A DNA stretch of 64,000 nucleotides. Source: Ciona intestinalis (lineage: Eukaryota; Chordata; Ascidiacea; Phlebobranchia; Cionidae). Position numbers and translations under genes: made by a program. A model generated the notes under the pieces. It saw nothing but the letters and a program-made list of their open reading frames with translations, was not told the DNA's origin and did no database searches. The stretch's first letter is position 1. Each line of letters opens with the position of its first letter. The DNA lies in assembly GCF_000224145.3 (NCBI RefSeq), contig NC_020179.2, positions 1,265,612 to 1,329,611 on the forward strand. Direction: 5' to 3'. This document shows, in pieces, positions 1-9,800 of the stretch.

Positions 1-175
1 CTTTAGCACATAATATCCAATTATCCGGATCGTGTTTTAAACAATTAACAGCGGTCTGTGGAAGTCGTGAGGATACAGTTTTATAATTTTTTGAATGTTC
101 TTTGTTTACTACCAAATGAGTCGAGAAAATAGAATAAAACATGTCCTATTTTTTATATGTCCCTCGGCAGGACAC
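1..175 (+). mobile_element. MITE copy, left-truncated by window edge
   Basis: Part of the roughly 190-bp TA-flanked MITE family found many times at 31-61 kb. It keeps the internal blocks TTTAGCACATAATATCC, AACAATTAACA, GTCGTGAGGATAC and TTTGTTTACTACCAAATGAG. It lies in the DYNC2H1 intron after the seventh exon and is the only copy outside the right half of the window. Confidence 0.75.
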
Positions 176-3100
176 TTAATGACAATAGCTTCAACTCACA
201 AAAAAATTCCAAATGAATAACAACCCACAAAGTTACATAAGAGGTAAATCATAAGCTGGCATGAGGTGTATAAAACAAAAAAAAAACATTTAATAAAACT
301 GACATTGCCAATCACTGTGTATTTGGATGCATACAAATAATTAATAAAACTGTTATTGCCCACCATGCAAAAAAAGTACAAAGAATTACATAAATTTATG
401 CGCAATGGTAGCAGCGTCTAGCCTTGAACCGCAACCACTACCCACCTTCCCGGAAGAATCATGCAATCTCCTCCTTAATTTACCGGCCACGGCGTCTTCC
501 GCAGGTTGCATGGCACGCTCGTAAGTTGCCACTGCCGAGCGCCACACAGGCTCGGTATAGGAGTTGTAATGCAACGCTGCCACCTTGGAAAAGGTTTTAG
601 CAAGAATGTCATCGGGGCATAACCTCTCTCTGTCTGTAGTTGACAGCAAGCGTAGAAGGTGTTCGTGCACTGTACGTAAGTCGCACACCTAGAAAATAGT
701 ATTAAAAAATTAAATTATAAAATTGGGAATTTATGAAATAATTTTTTATGAAAATTTCGGCAAAAGTTTATAAGAATAAAGATGTTATTTTGTGACTGAA
801 AGACTAGCCTATCTTTTTAGCGAGCATAAATGAGTGTAAAGTGACTGTAACCCAATGGTCACTTATAAGTTGTCCAAAGTATCAGCCATACAGAAAAAAA
901 ATGCAAAAATCCTCTGAAAAAATTACCCACAAAGTAACATACATGGTAACTTGTAAGCTGGCATGAGGTGTATAAAACAGAACACCATGCTTAACAACTG
1001 TCGTTTTCCAGCAACTCAAGGATAAAGCAAGTTACATTCTATCATTTATTTTTTTTAATAACTCTATTCAAAAATACCTCTTGAAATCTGGTCATTGAAT
1101 TGATGACATTCGTAGCTTTATATTTGCCACTATTCCATACATGTGAAGGGTATTGCTTCCAAATTCTCGACGTTAATGTAGCGCACATAGTAATCCACCT
1201 GTCACAAATACCCACTGCGTTGCGCAATCCCTCCCTTACAGCAATGTATGGTCCAACCCAAATAGATGAGAATTCAGAGTCCAATTTACGCTGAGCAAAT
1301 CGACAAAGCTCATCGCCTAAGACATTTAAAATTAAGTAATACTATAATAGTGTTATCACTATAGGCAAAAATTCATTGTTTTCAAATTTAAGTCAACATT
1401 TTTAAAAACAACTTTTTAAGTAACAATCATGAACTTTTGTAAATTTCAAAATAAATTAAGTTAAAAAATTTAAAACAGTTTTTTTTTAAAAAAAACAAAT
1501 TAAAAAAACAAGATGACAATTCAAAAAAATCTGGGTGCTAAAATGTAGTTATACTTATAGTTGTCAAACACAGAAAGAGCCTTATAGACTGATGTAGCTA
1601 ATATAGTAAGCTTTAGCTCTGTTTTTTTTGTATTAACCTAGTAAGCTTTAGCTCTGTTTTTTTTGTATATTTTTTTTGTATATATTTTTGTATAAACTTT
1701 AATAGGATAGGGGGTTACCTATAACAGTGAGAAAATTTAACATCCGAGCTTCTGGGTAAGCTGGAAACTCTGTCTGTTTCCAAATATCATCAAGTGAGTC
1801 TTGTAGTTGTTCAACCAATTCCATACAATCCACTTTATAAACAAAGGAACCAGTTAAAGAGTTTTATTTATTTGTTGCTGTGTGGTAGGGAATGACAGTT
1901 TTTATAGCATAGGTGTTCTGTTTCAGGCACCTCATGCCGCTTACCGAGTTTAAAAAATTGTAATTTTGTAGGTGATTATTTTTTCTGTTTTATATGTGGC
2001 TAACAGTATGGCAATTTATAGAACTCATAAGAGACCGCTGGGTTGGAGAAATTGTAATACAGTATCTGGTCTAAGAAGACATACGCTCTCAAACCAATAA
2101 CCTCTGGTCTAGAGACAGCGCTATGACACTTCTCTTACCAGACAAATCGCAATTTATTAATAATGTTTATGGAAAACAATTTAGAAACAGAGTAAAAATA
2201 AAACTAACTTGTAGCTTTAAACATACCAAGAGATAAACTGTCAATGCTTTGGAATTGTGATTCGAGAGGTTTTAGATATTCAAGAAAATGTTGAGCTCTC
2301 TCTTGTACATCAAGTCTAGATCCGGATAAACTAATCTCGTGCCAGTATTTGCATTCATCCAGTGGTGTAAGGATACCTAGATACATAAGGAAAGTTTCAA
2401 ACTATTTTGTAATGGGCCAAAATCTGTGCCGTAATGGGCCAAAAAATAACATTTATTTATAAAAAAAAAATTGTATTAAACTTATTGCATAAAAAAGATA
2501 TCTTTAAAAACAGTAAGAGGGTCTTAATATAAAAGTTAAAAAAACACCTATGAAAACAGAACAAGTTATAAAACAGAACAAAACAAGTAATATGAAACAG
2601 AACAAGTTATAACTGCTTTAGCTGTCCTGCCAAGCAACAATAAAGCAAGTTACATTCATTTATTCTAGCATTGGTAAATACAGCATTAACATAAAGGTAG
2701 CCTACCTGAAGTATTTTCCTCAGGTTGATTCTTATCAACATGACTACTGGACTGAGATTTTCGAATCGTGGTTCCCAAACTCTGCTCCAAATCAACCAGA
2801 AGTTTCTGTAGGTTTGGGTTGAGAGATCCTTTAGTGTTGTCTTTCAGCAAACTTGGGGCAAAAACCTAAAATTTTTGGGAAAATAGAATTTAGTTGTGCA
2901 TTATTAAAAGATTATTTGTTAAATTTTTTTTTAAATATTTAGAAAATTTCATATATATATCTAAATGAAATTTGTTTTATAAAATGGGATAGACATTTTT
3001 TACTTCTTTGTTTTGATGTTTGTGTATAGAATCAAAACAAAATAAAAAGGCATTAATTTAAACCAGGATTGTAAAAATACCCCTTTTTCAGTGATAATGT

Positions 3101-4891
3101 CACCGTCCGGATCGTCGAAAAACGTCCGGATTTTTTTAATAGAAATAAATCCTATTTATATTAAAATAAACTTTCTTACGTTCGGCCGACAATATACTCT
3201 TTGGTTTCTTTGTTCCGTAATTATTGACGACATAAACGTGCGCTCTATTTTAACCGCATTGGTTACATTGCGAGAACACGGCGAATAGCTAAAATGACGA
3301 AACGGTTCGTGCAAACATTAAAAAAAATGCATTTTCCTAACACCTACTATACTAATTTTGTCACAAATCATGTCACATGGAACCTTTATGTGGTGAATTT
3401 AAAANNNNNNNNNNNNNNNNNNNNNNNNNNNNNNNNNNNNNNNNNNNNNNNNNNGGACGGAAGCCAAAAAACATCGTTCGTTGGCACCGCACGAGAACCA
3501 GAGTTTCAATACGGCACTTTTCACGAGAATAAATTCACGATTGCTTCGTTTGTTAGGTGTAGAATGTATGCTACCGCATGCGTCTTACTTTATTTCCTAC
3601 GCCCGCGCAGAGCGTAAAAATGTGACGCTCATACACGATGTTTCGATCTCGTGGTTCGTTGGGCAGTGGGCATTCCTCCCGATTGTTACGTAATGAAACG
3701 TCATAGTTAATAGTTATGTTGCAATAAGACATGTGACGTAACAATTAAGCGCAAAATGTCAAATTGCAGCACGGCAATGTTTGTTACTCGAGCGACTTCG
3801 TTAGCTGATTATTACGAACACGCGACGAACATAAAACATTAGATCGCAGCTTTAACAACGGTTTCTATCGCACAGGCGCCCGCACTAGACTGTGGTGTCG
3901 TGGTGATAGTCAGTAATATGCTTTATAACAAGATTTGGTAGCTTGGGTGACAGACGCACGTAAAACATACTACGTCCGGATTTTCAATAAAATTAAACGA
4001 TCACCGTCCGGATTTACAACTTTTACAATCCTGATTTAAACTTTGTATAAGTAAATAAACAAAAAAAACTCAACAAAAAAAACAAGAGAAAACACAACAA
4101 AAGTAAAATACAAGATCCTTTTTCTGCAATAAATTGTAATTACTTCAAAAATAAAATAATCCTGAGGAAACTGCTTTACCTTCTGTACACTATGGTACAA
4201 GCCATTAACAGCATCTGGCATTGAAGATATGAGAATATTTGTATGAAGATTTTGTAATGTAATCGTTTCAGGTTTTGGTTTAAAAAACACAAGGACATTT
4301 TTCTTTGCTGTATCCCCACTTATCTATAAAAAGGTTTTTATTTTCGTGATTAGTTTTAGTTATATACCAGTACCATTAATAAACCCATAAACAAAAGGTT
4401 AAAACAGGTGAGTATTTTTTTTAGATAGTAAATGAATACCTTCTTTGTTCTATGAATACCTTCTTCGAAAAAAAAGTTAAAAATTTGTGTTGAAAACTAA
4501 CTATATGCTGTGTGAAAAATAACCTAAAATATAACATTATTTAGCGAAATAAACAATTTAAATTAAATATGACAATATGCAAAGAACAAAACAATAACAT
4601 CTTACTTACTGAACATACTTGAAAAAATAACAAAATTGAGCAGTAATAACATTCTATTTCATCTACAAACTAAATTTAATTATAAAATAAATTAAAATGG
4701 TTAAAATTACTTACTGAATTTGCTAAACGAATCTGTTTCTCAGAGTCAAGATAAGACACCAAAGTCGAACAATTTCCATCGTCCAAAAAACTGTCCAGTT
4801 CTGTTTCACTGGCGAATTTAAGATTCCCATGATTGTTGAAGTTGGTAGATATTAACTTGGTGATGAAATCCTTTCTTTCATCCTTCGCCAT
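1..4891 (-). CDS. DYNC2H1: Cytoplasmic dynein 2 heavy chain, N-terminal tail exons (partial gene)
   Basis: This gene encodes the motor heavy chain that drives retrograde intraflagellar transport in cilia; the part present is the N-terminal tail (DHC_N1 region), which binds intermediate chains and dimerises, so no AAA module is expected here. Seven exons join in phase: 4715-4891, 4180-4323, 2706-2865, 2227-2376, 1719-1832, 1078-1316 and 446-688, about 409 residues. All introns are GT-AG. Family signatures include FLDDGN near residue 35, VLVFFKPKPETI, NLHTNILISSM, VFAPSLLKD, GILTPLDECKYW, SIDSLSL, a GICDRWITMC segment and YNSYTEPVWRSAV near the end, in the same order as in vertebrate DYNC2H1. 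The ATG at 4891 gives a start of similar length to known family members. The next exon lies left of the window. Introns carry SINE, MITE and hAT insertions and one gap of 50 Ns. Identity is from remembered family motifs, not an alignment. Confidence 0.9.
200..290 (+). repeat. SINE 3'-tail fragment
   Basis: Contains the tail blocks ACCCACAAAGTTACATA and GCTGGCATGAGGTGTAT shared with the composite SINE family, without the tRNA-like head. The rest of 291-445 is AT-rich intron in which I see only a short imperfect duplication of AATAAAACTGNNATTGCC. Confidence 0.6.
890..1055 (+). repeat. SINE 3'-tail fragment
   Basis: Carries the tail from TTACCCACAAAGTAACATAC through GCTGGCATGAGGTGTAT and CAGAACACC to AAGCAAGTTACATTC. 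It ends about 22 bp from the DYNC2H1 exon at 1078-1316, so it abuts the splice donor side of that exon. Confidence 0.7.
1604..1668. repeat. Tandem duplication, 30-bp unit at 35-bp spacing
   Basis: The unit starting TAGTAAGCTTTAGCTCTG and ending in a T-run plus GTAT occurs at 1604-1633 and 1639-1668, followed by further T-run/GTATAT decay. It is intronic in DYNC2H1. Confidence 0.8.
1875..2140 (-). repeat. Degenerate near full-length SINE
   Basis: Tail blocks (AGGTGTTCTGTTTCAGGCAC, CTCATGCCGCTTACCGAGTT) are followed rightwards by the middle (GACCGCTGGGTTGGAG) and a decayed tRNA-like head near 2080-2140, the order expected of a minus-strand copy. It lies between DYNC2H1 exons 4 and 5. Confidence 0.55.
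2545..2675 (+). repeat. SINE 3'-tail fragment
   Basis: Repeats of GAAACAGAACAAGTTATAA followed by CTGTCCTGCCAAGCAAC and AAGCAAGTTACATTCATTTA, matching the end of the SINE family. It ends about 30 bp from the exon at 2706. Confidence 0.6.
3064..4033. mobile_element. Non-autonomous hAT-like DNA transposon with 8-bp target duplication
   Basis: The element is bounded by inverted ends CAGGATTGTAAAA and flanked on both sides by an identical 8-bp ATTTAAAC (3056-3063 and 4034-4041). An 8-bp target duplication and termini starting CAGG are hallmarks of the hAT superfamily. Subterminal CGTCCGGAT motifs occur twice near each end, as is common for hAT transposase-binding repeats. At about 970 bp with no recognisable transposase it is non-autonomous; 50 bases (3405-3454) are unknown. 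It lies in DYNC2H1 intron 2 and is more GC-rich and CpG-rich than the intron around it. Confidence 0.85.
3405..3454. other. Assembly gap (50 N)
   Basis: Fifty consecutive N bases inside the hAT-like element. Fifty is probably a placeholder length, so the true size of the element is uncertain. Confidence 0.98.
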
Positions 4892-5896
4892 TTATTCTGG
4901 CACGCTAAAACAACGTATTTTCAACTAAAAAGTCGACAACGCCAAATTAGAGATTTTGTAAACAGAATGATTTTCGCATTCTTAGGAACCGCTTGAAATA
5001 AAATGACATCGTTTCCCTGCATCATAAAAATATCATTTCAGTCATGGAAATCGCATTTGTCTTATACGTTATGTTCTTGTTGGTCAACAGTAACCGACAT
5101 TTTAAGCACCTTACACACGCATTTTATATCTTTTAAGCACATTTTAAGTCTCTAACAATGTATCTGAATATGATTAAAACAATTTTCAAAATCTTTGTTC
5201 CATTTATTTCTTTCAAATTCAAGTACAGATCTTTGTCATCTTATGAGCCTGTACAAAATCGTTATTGTGATACTACACATGTGTTTAGTCCATGCTACTG
5301 TGCTCAACTAAGCCTAAATAAGTGTAGACCCTTTTGAAAAACGGATCTGGTTTTTCGCTGTCAAAATAAAATATTGTTGTTAAGCTAATCTGGCATCGAA
5401 CAAACATAGAAGTCCTTAAAAATAACCTGCTTTTTGGAATTAAAACAAGACCTTACATATCGATTTGTTTTATTTGCAAAGCTTCAAGAATACGCTATGC
5501 GTGGAAATCATTAAAACGAGATTATAGCGAAGCTTACATTGTACATTTAGCATAGAACCCAAAGTTGTTCATACAGCAGGTGTTTGAAGTAGGGCTATCA
5601 CCCAACATAATTACATCAAAATATAACGAAAATAGTACGAAAAATAACGAAATGAACTACAACTTATAATTAGACTTGCGTGAAACTTGTAAAAATGTCT
5701 TGTTGGGGTAAAAATGTAGTGTACGAGGCTGTGGTCGTACGCCAGCCTCTTTTTATATGAGTACGTTACTTGGCGAGTGCCGGTTACTGTATGCACAGTG
5801 GAAACAGGCGCGAGTAAAACTTTACGCGTAGAATAAGTTAACAGCGTTTGGTGGCGATAATAAAAGCGGGGAATTCCCAATGACGTTAGCAGCAGA
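4892..5896 (-). promoter_or_regulatory. Intergenic region: Fat 3'UTR and DYNC2H1 upstream region
   Basis: This 1-kb spacer separates the Fat stop codon from the DYNC2H1 ATG; both genes are transcribed leftwards. It must hold the Fat 3'UTR and the DYNC2H1 promoter or outron. Two AATAAA signals on the minus strand are at 5469-5474 and 5203-5208. A splice-acceptor-like TTGTTTTAG on the minus strand ends at 4905, 13 bases before the ATG, and could be a spliced-leader acceptor or the end of a 5'UTR intron. No coding sequence is supported here. Confidence 0.55.
5469..5474 (-). terminator. Candidate polyadenylation signal of the Fat-like gene
   Basis: AATAAA on the minus strand about 425 bases after the TGA at 5897. 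I found no earlier perfect hexamer after the stop. A second AATAAA at 5203-5208 is an alternative. Confidence 0.45.
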
Positions 5897-6898
5897 TCAG
5901 ATGAGAGTGATGTCATTTCCGCCGGCGTCATCAATGTAACCTATTTCGCTGCTTACAGGCCTGAAGAAGTTTCCCCTTGGTAAGGCTTCATTTGAGTGGA
6001 GTTTATGTTGTTCTACTTGAAGAGGACGAGGGTTTTCAGTTCTTTTGTAACTTCTGTTTCCGGACTTTTTTGGGCGACGGGAAGATCGGGATTTGGGATC
6101 AATTGGAGGACGACCGTTACTGATGTAGCGGCGTTTCTGGCGCTGGTCTGGGGCCGGGATAAGTTCATCATCTTCTTCTGCTTCGGATAATGATGACATT
6201 TCCAGTCGTTCACTGTCATGTCTGAGTGGTGGGGGTGGGGTGGGTTCTGGGAGGTAATGTGAATACTGGGGTTGATTTGCTCCATTAATCATCAATCTTC
6301 GGTTTAAATCTGCAACATCAAGACTTAAAGAGCTTCCAGGGATTGATCCTGATGTCTCACTGATGTCTGAGGGGTGATGGCGGTAAAGATACTGATCCGG
6401 ATGAAATTTTGTGCTCCGGACTGCGGCAGGAGTTGGTACTCCTATATCAAAAGGTCTTCCGAGGAGCGAGGAGTAAGATTCGTTAGCGAGAGGAGGTGGG
6501 AGGTCCGCATCCAGTTCTGTGTCCTCATCTTCTTCTTGTAGAACTCGAAGTTCATGATCAGTGGGAGGGGGTGGGAGTCTTTCTGATCCGGAGGACCTAG
6601 GAGCGGAGTCGGAATCTGATCCAGAGGGGCGACATGACGAAGATGACATGGGTTCATCACTTGTGGAGCAGGTTGTCTTCCGCTGATGAGCAGGATAGGA
6701 GTCCTCCAAGGGAGTTGGGGAGACAGGCTCCGGAGGCGGGGGAGGAAGCGGCTCGTTGCGAGGAAGAGACGGTCGATATCGGGAAGAAGAGCTACGGATG
6801 CTGCTGTTACGACTGTCTTTTCCACGAAGACTTTCAGCGTTTTCGTTCATTATTTCATTCAAGACTTGCTGGACTCGCATCTTGTCTTCTGGCCTCAT
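5897..6898 (-). CDS. FAT1/2/3-like: Fat-like exon 53: C-terminal cytoplasmic tail and stop
   Basis: The last exon encodes 333 residues, entered in phase 0 at MRPEDKMRV. It starts with a short helical stretch (VQQVLNEIMNENAE), then serine/arginine-rich and proline-rich sequence. LPPPPPEP and LPPPPTDHE resemble Ena/VASP EVH1 ligands, which FAT1 is known to use; an acidic LQEEDEDTELDADLPPPL follows. A basic KRRYISNGRP/RSSRRPKKSGNR stretch precedes the end. The protein ends DITLI, a class-I PDZ-ligand shape (T at -2, I at 0). Function of each motif is inferred from shape only. Confidence 0.9.
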   Translation of the reverse strand: MRPEDKMRVQQVLNEIMNENAESLRGKDSRNSSIRSSSSRYRPSLPRNEPLPPPPPEPVSPTPLEDSYPAHQRKTTCSTSDEPMSSSSCRPSGSDSDSAPRSSGSERLPPPPTDHELRVLQEEDEDTELDADLPPPLANESYSSLLGRPFDIGVPTPAAVRSTKFHPDQYLYRHHPSDISETSGSIPGSSLSLDVADLNRRLMINGANQPQYSHYLPEPTPPPPLRHDSERLEMSSLSEAEEDDELIPAPDQRQKRRYISNGRPPIDPKSRSSRRPKKSGNRSYKRTENPRPLQVEQHKLHSNEALPRGNFFRPVSSEIGYIDDAGGNDITLI

Positions 6899-9800
6899 CT
6901 GTTTAAAAATTCAATTATTTCTATGAAATTTTTCTTTCGGTAATTTTAAACTTAAAACGGTCACCCTATTTTAATAAAAAAAAACAACAAGATCTTATTT
7001 TATAAAGGTAAGGTTGTAACATCTGTTGTAGCCTATATTTTAAGCACAAAAAAAACGGTCGGATTATTTTTAACACCAAAAATGGCCTAATGCTTTTCGA
7101 TTCTTTAGGTGTGAGGTCCCACAGCCAAGCACGCTAGGGTATCTAAGATTTAGGCTGGAGTTAGCCCATTACTTATCATTTTTTCTTACCGGTGTATCGA
7201 TCATCTGGAAGAGTTGTTTTTCTCTGCGTCGCTTGGCGCTGCTCGAGTAATGTCCGGGGAGTGCGTTGGAGCGGTCGCTACGACGACTGCGACGCGAGGC
7301 ATGACTGCTGACGCTCCTTCGCGAGTCGGGTGAGCTTGGCACATCGCTGGCGCCACCGTGGGACCGGGTTCCAAAGGACGGAAGGTGCGGGGGGACCATA
7401 TCGTCCCATTCGTAATCTATAATATTAAATCTTAATAAAAAGTGTCGTCCCATTTCGTAATCTATAATATTAAATCTTAATAAAAAGTGTACATTGTTGG
7501 TAAAATTTAAAGAAAAATTTGTTACTGAAGAAGTATGCAACATCTTATACGTACAAAATGACTAATTGTGTGTTTTAGAAAAGAATTATAGTTTAAAATA
7601 ATAAGTTTTAATTAAATGCATTGTTATCCCTTTTTTTAATTCATTATGGTATGAAAGGATAATAAAAAGACAGTTTTATCAATGATAATGAATGTGAATT
7701 GGGTGCATGGAAAAATTTTGATAAAGGATTTTGTGACTGTTCTGGTATAAATTTATCTCTTTGAAGTGACAGATTTAAACAGGTAAGAATGGTAAAGTAT
7801 GCATATAACGCAAATGCAGAAAAATATAAGTTGTATAAAGTATGCAGTAAAAAGGTTGGTTATATCACATGTTCAGTGCATGTACATTGTTACATACAAA
7901 GAAATAAGTTGTGAATTCTAAGTGCATTTGAGTGGTAAGAGGCAGTTTTTGAGCGAAAAGTTACCTCGTGCGCGCTGTCGGAAGATTCCGGTAGATCTAA
8001 GTGGAAGAACTGTGTTGAAAGGAGCGAAGAGAATAAAGAAAGAAAGAAGAGGGGTAGGAGGAGAGTGGGATGCAGGGTAATAAGTTAGTCCTACACTAAG
8101 GTTGCACTACTTTACAATAAGAGCATGCTTGGTGTATTTTTAAAATTTCGCTATATATTAAGACCTACTTTGTTGTTCATTGATAGAAATGCCACTGGTC
8201 TTGTAGTTGGTCTGAACTGAAGACGCCGAACCGTTAAACTGCGTTTGAAAGATTAGTCAGCCAGGTTAAGTTAGTTTGCGAGTAAAAATGCACAGGAAAA
8301 GCAGAGTTTAATAGGTTAAGGTTATATACAGGTTATATACAGCCCAGTACTAGAGGACACTTGATTGTATAAGTTAACTACTATGGAATCCAATCAAGGA
8401 ATTTTAAATTTACACACACTTTAACTAAAATTTTTTATATTATTCGGATAAATAAAACATTTTCTATTTGTTTTAAAACGCTGTGGCTTATAAGCGCATG
8501 AGAATCTAAAATTCTGCATATAAGTTTTGTACACATGCTTTTTTTAGTCTTATTAAAAATTAAATGTTCTTTTAATATGACTGGCCATTTATGAAACAAC
8601 TTATAAAAATACACAAAAATAAAGCTGTAAACCCCATAAAAACAAAAAACTTCCAAACATACTGTCTCAAGCCTATACAAAAAGACCAGATAGTTTTACT
8701 ATTTAAATTTGGAAACATTTGTATTAAAGCTATATAAGAGTACATAATATTGAAAACGCTATGACTGTATCTACAGTCTACACATAAATGACTTTTATCC
8801 TTACTCATGTAAGAAAAACTACATTTTACCCTTAAAAATTTTTAATAGAACTGTACACACCTTATGTGAGTCATAGTCCTGCCACGAAGCTGGTGGTTTT
8901 TTTATAGAGTCGTTATCTGACACAGATGATGGACTTACAGGTTGTGGTTGTACTCTGCAGAACAGAGGTCTACGCTGCTCCTGGTAAATAAAAAATGTAA
9001 TTATTAAAACATGGTGTATTTTTTGTTTAAATACACCTGAAATGTAGTTTAGAAAAAAAAATGTGTTACAAAAAAATAGCTGTGCAGTAAAATAATGATT
9101 AAATTTAAAGCATACTACAATAAAGAAAATGCAATCGCAATTTATCCCTGATTTTACTGATTAAAAATGCTCACAATCATGTTTAAATCTGCCTAAATAG
9201 ATATTCTAACTGCTTTGCATTTTTTTTTATTTCTTTTGTTTTTTCATTATAAGGTACTTACTTGATCAATATGGTTGGTGGAGTCGTAACCATACATTTC
9301 ACGAGATGTTGGTCGATAACCAGTTGGTGGGCTTGGTATTGGTGGGGGTGGATGTTGGTCCCTTATACTGTCTGTAAAAGTTAAAAAATTAAAAAAAAAA
9401 ATGAAAATTGTATTAAACCAAAATATCAAAAAAATGCTGTTATTAAACAATATCTATACTGCCTGTAAAAGTTTAGAAAAATATTAAAAAAATTAGAAAA
9501 ATGCTAATTTATACCACATAAAGAAAAAATAATTTTATTAAACAATGTCTAAAATGTTCTGAAACCAAAACTACTCATCCAGTTTTTACATAATATTTGA
9601 ATAAACCAAAATAGATAATGCTAAAGTTTTAAACTTATACACTAAAGTCAGTACCCGTACCTGGATTAAAACTATTTGTAAGTTCAAATTCCTTGCTCCG
9701 ATGGCTACCCCTTCTGTAATGTTTCGTTTTTTTTCTACGACGACGTATTAGCAAAACCACAATGATTATAATGGCCACCAGTACCACAAAGCTCACAATG

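Noticed and set aside
3294..3693. Two plus-strand frames spanning the gap as a transposase remnant
   Set aside because: Frames include the N run and show no hAT catalytic or BED-finger features; the element is better called non-autonomous.
5611..5934. 107-codon minus-strand frame overlapping the Fat stop region
   Set aside because: It is a different frame over the stop codon and 3'UTR; the real frame ends at 5897 with DITLI.
6013..6943. Several plus- and minus-strand frames over the last Fat exon
   Set aside because: Shadows of the proline/serine-rich coding frame, whose low-complexity codons keep other frames open.
8435..8808. Two overlapping minus-strand frames considered as an alternative Fat tail exon
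   Set aside because: Highly AT-rich, hydrophobic random composition and no splice-compatible continuation; the 70- and 45-base exons explain the phase.
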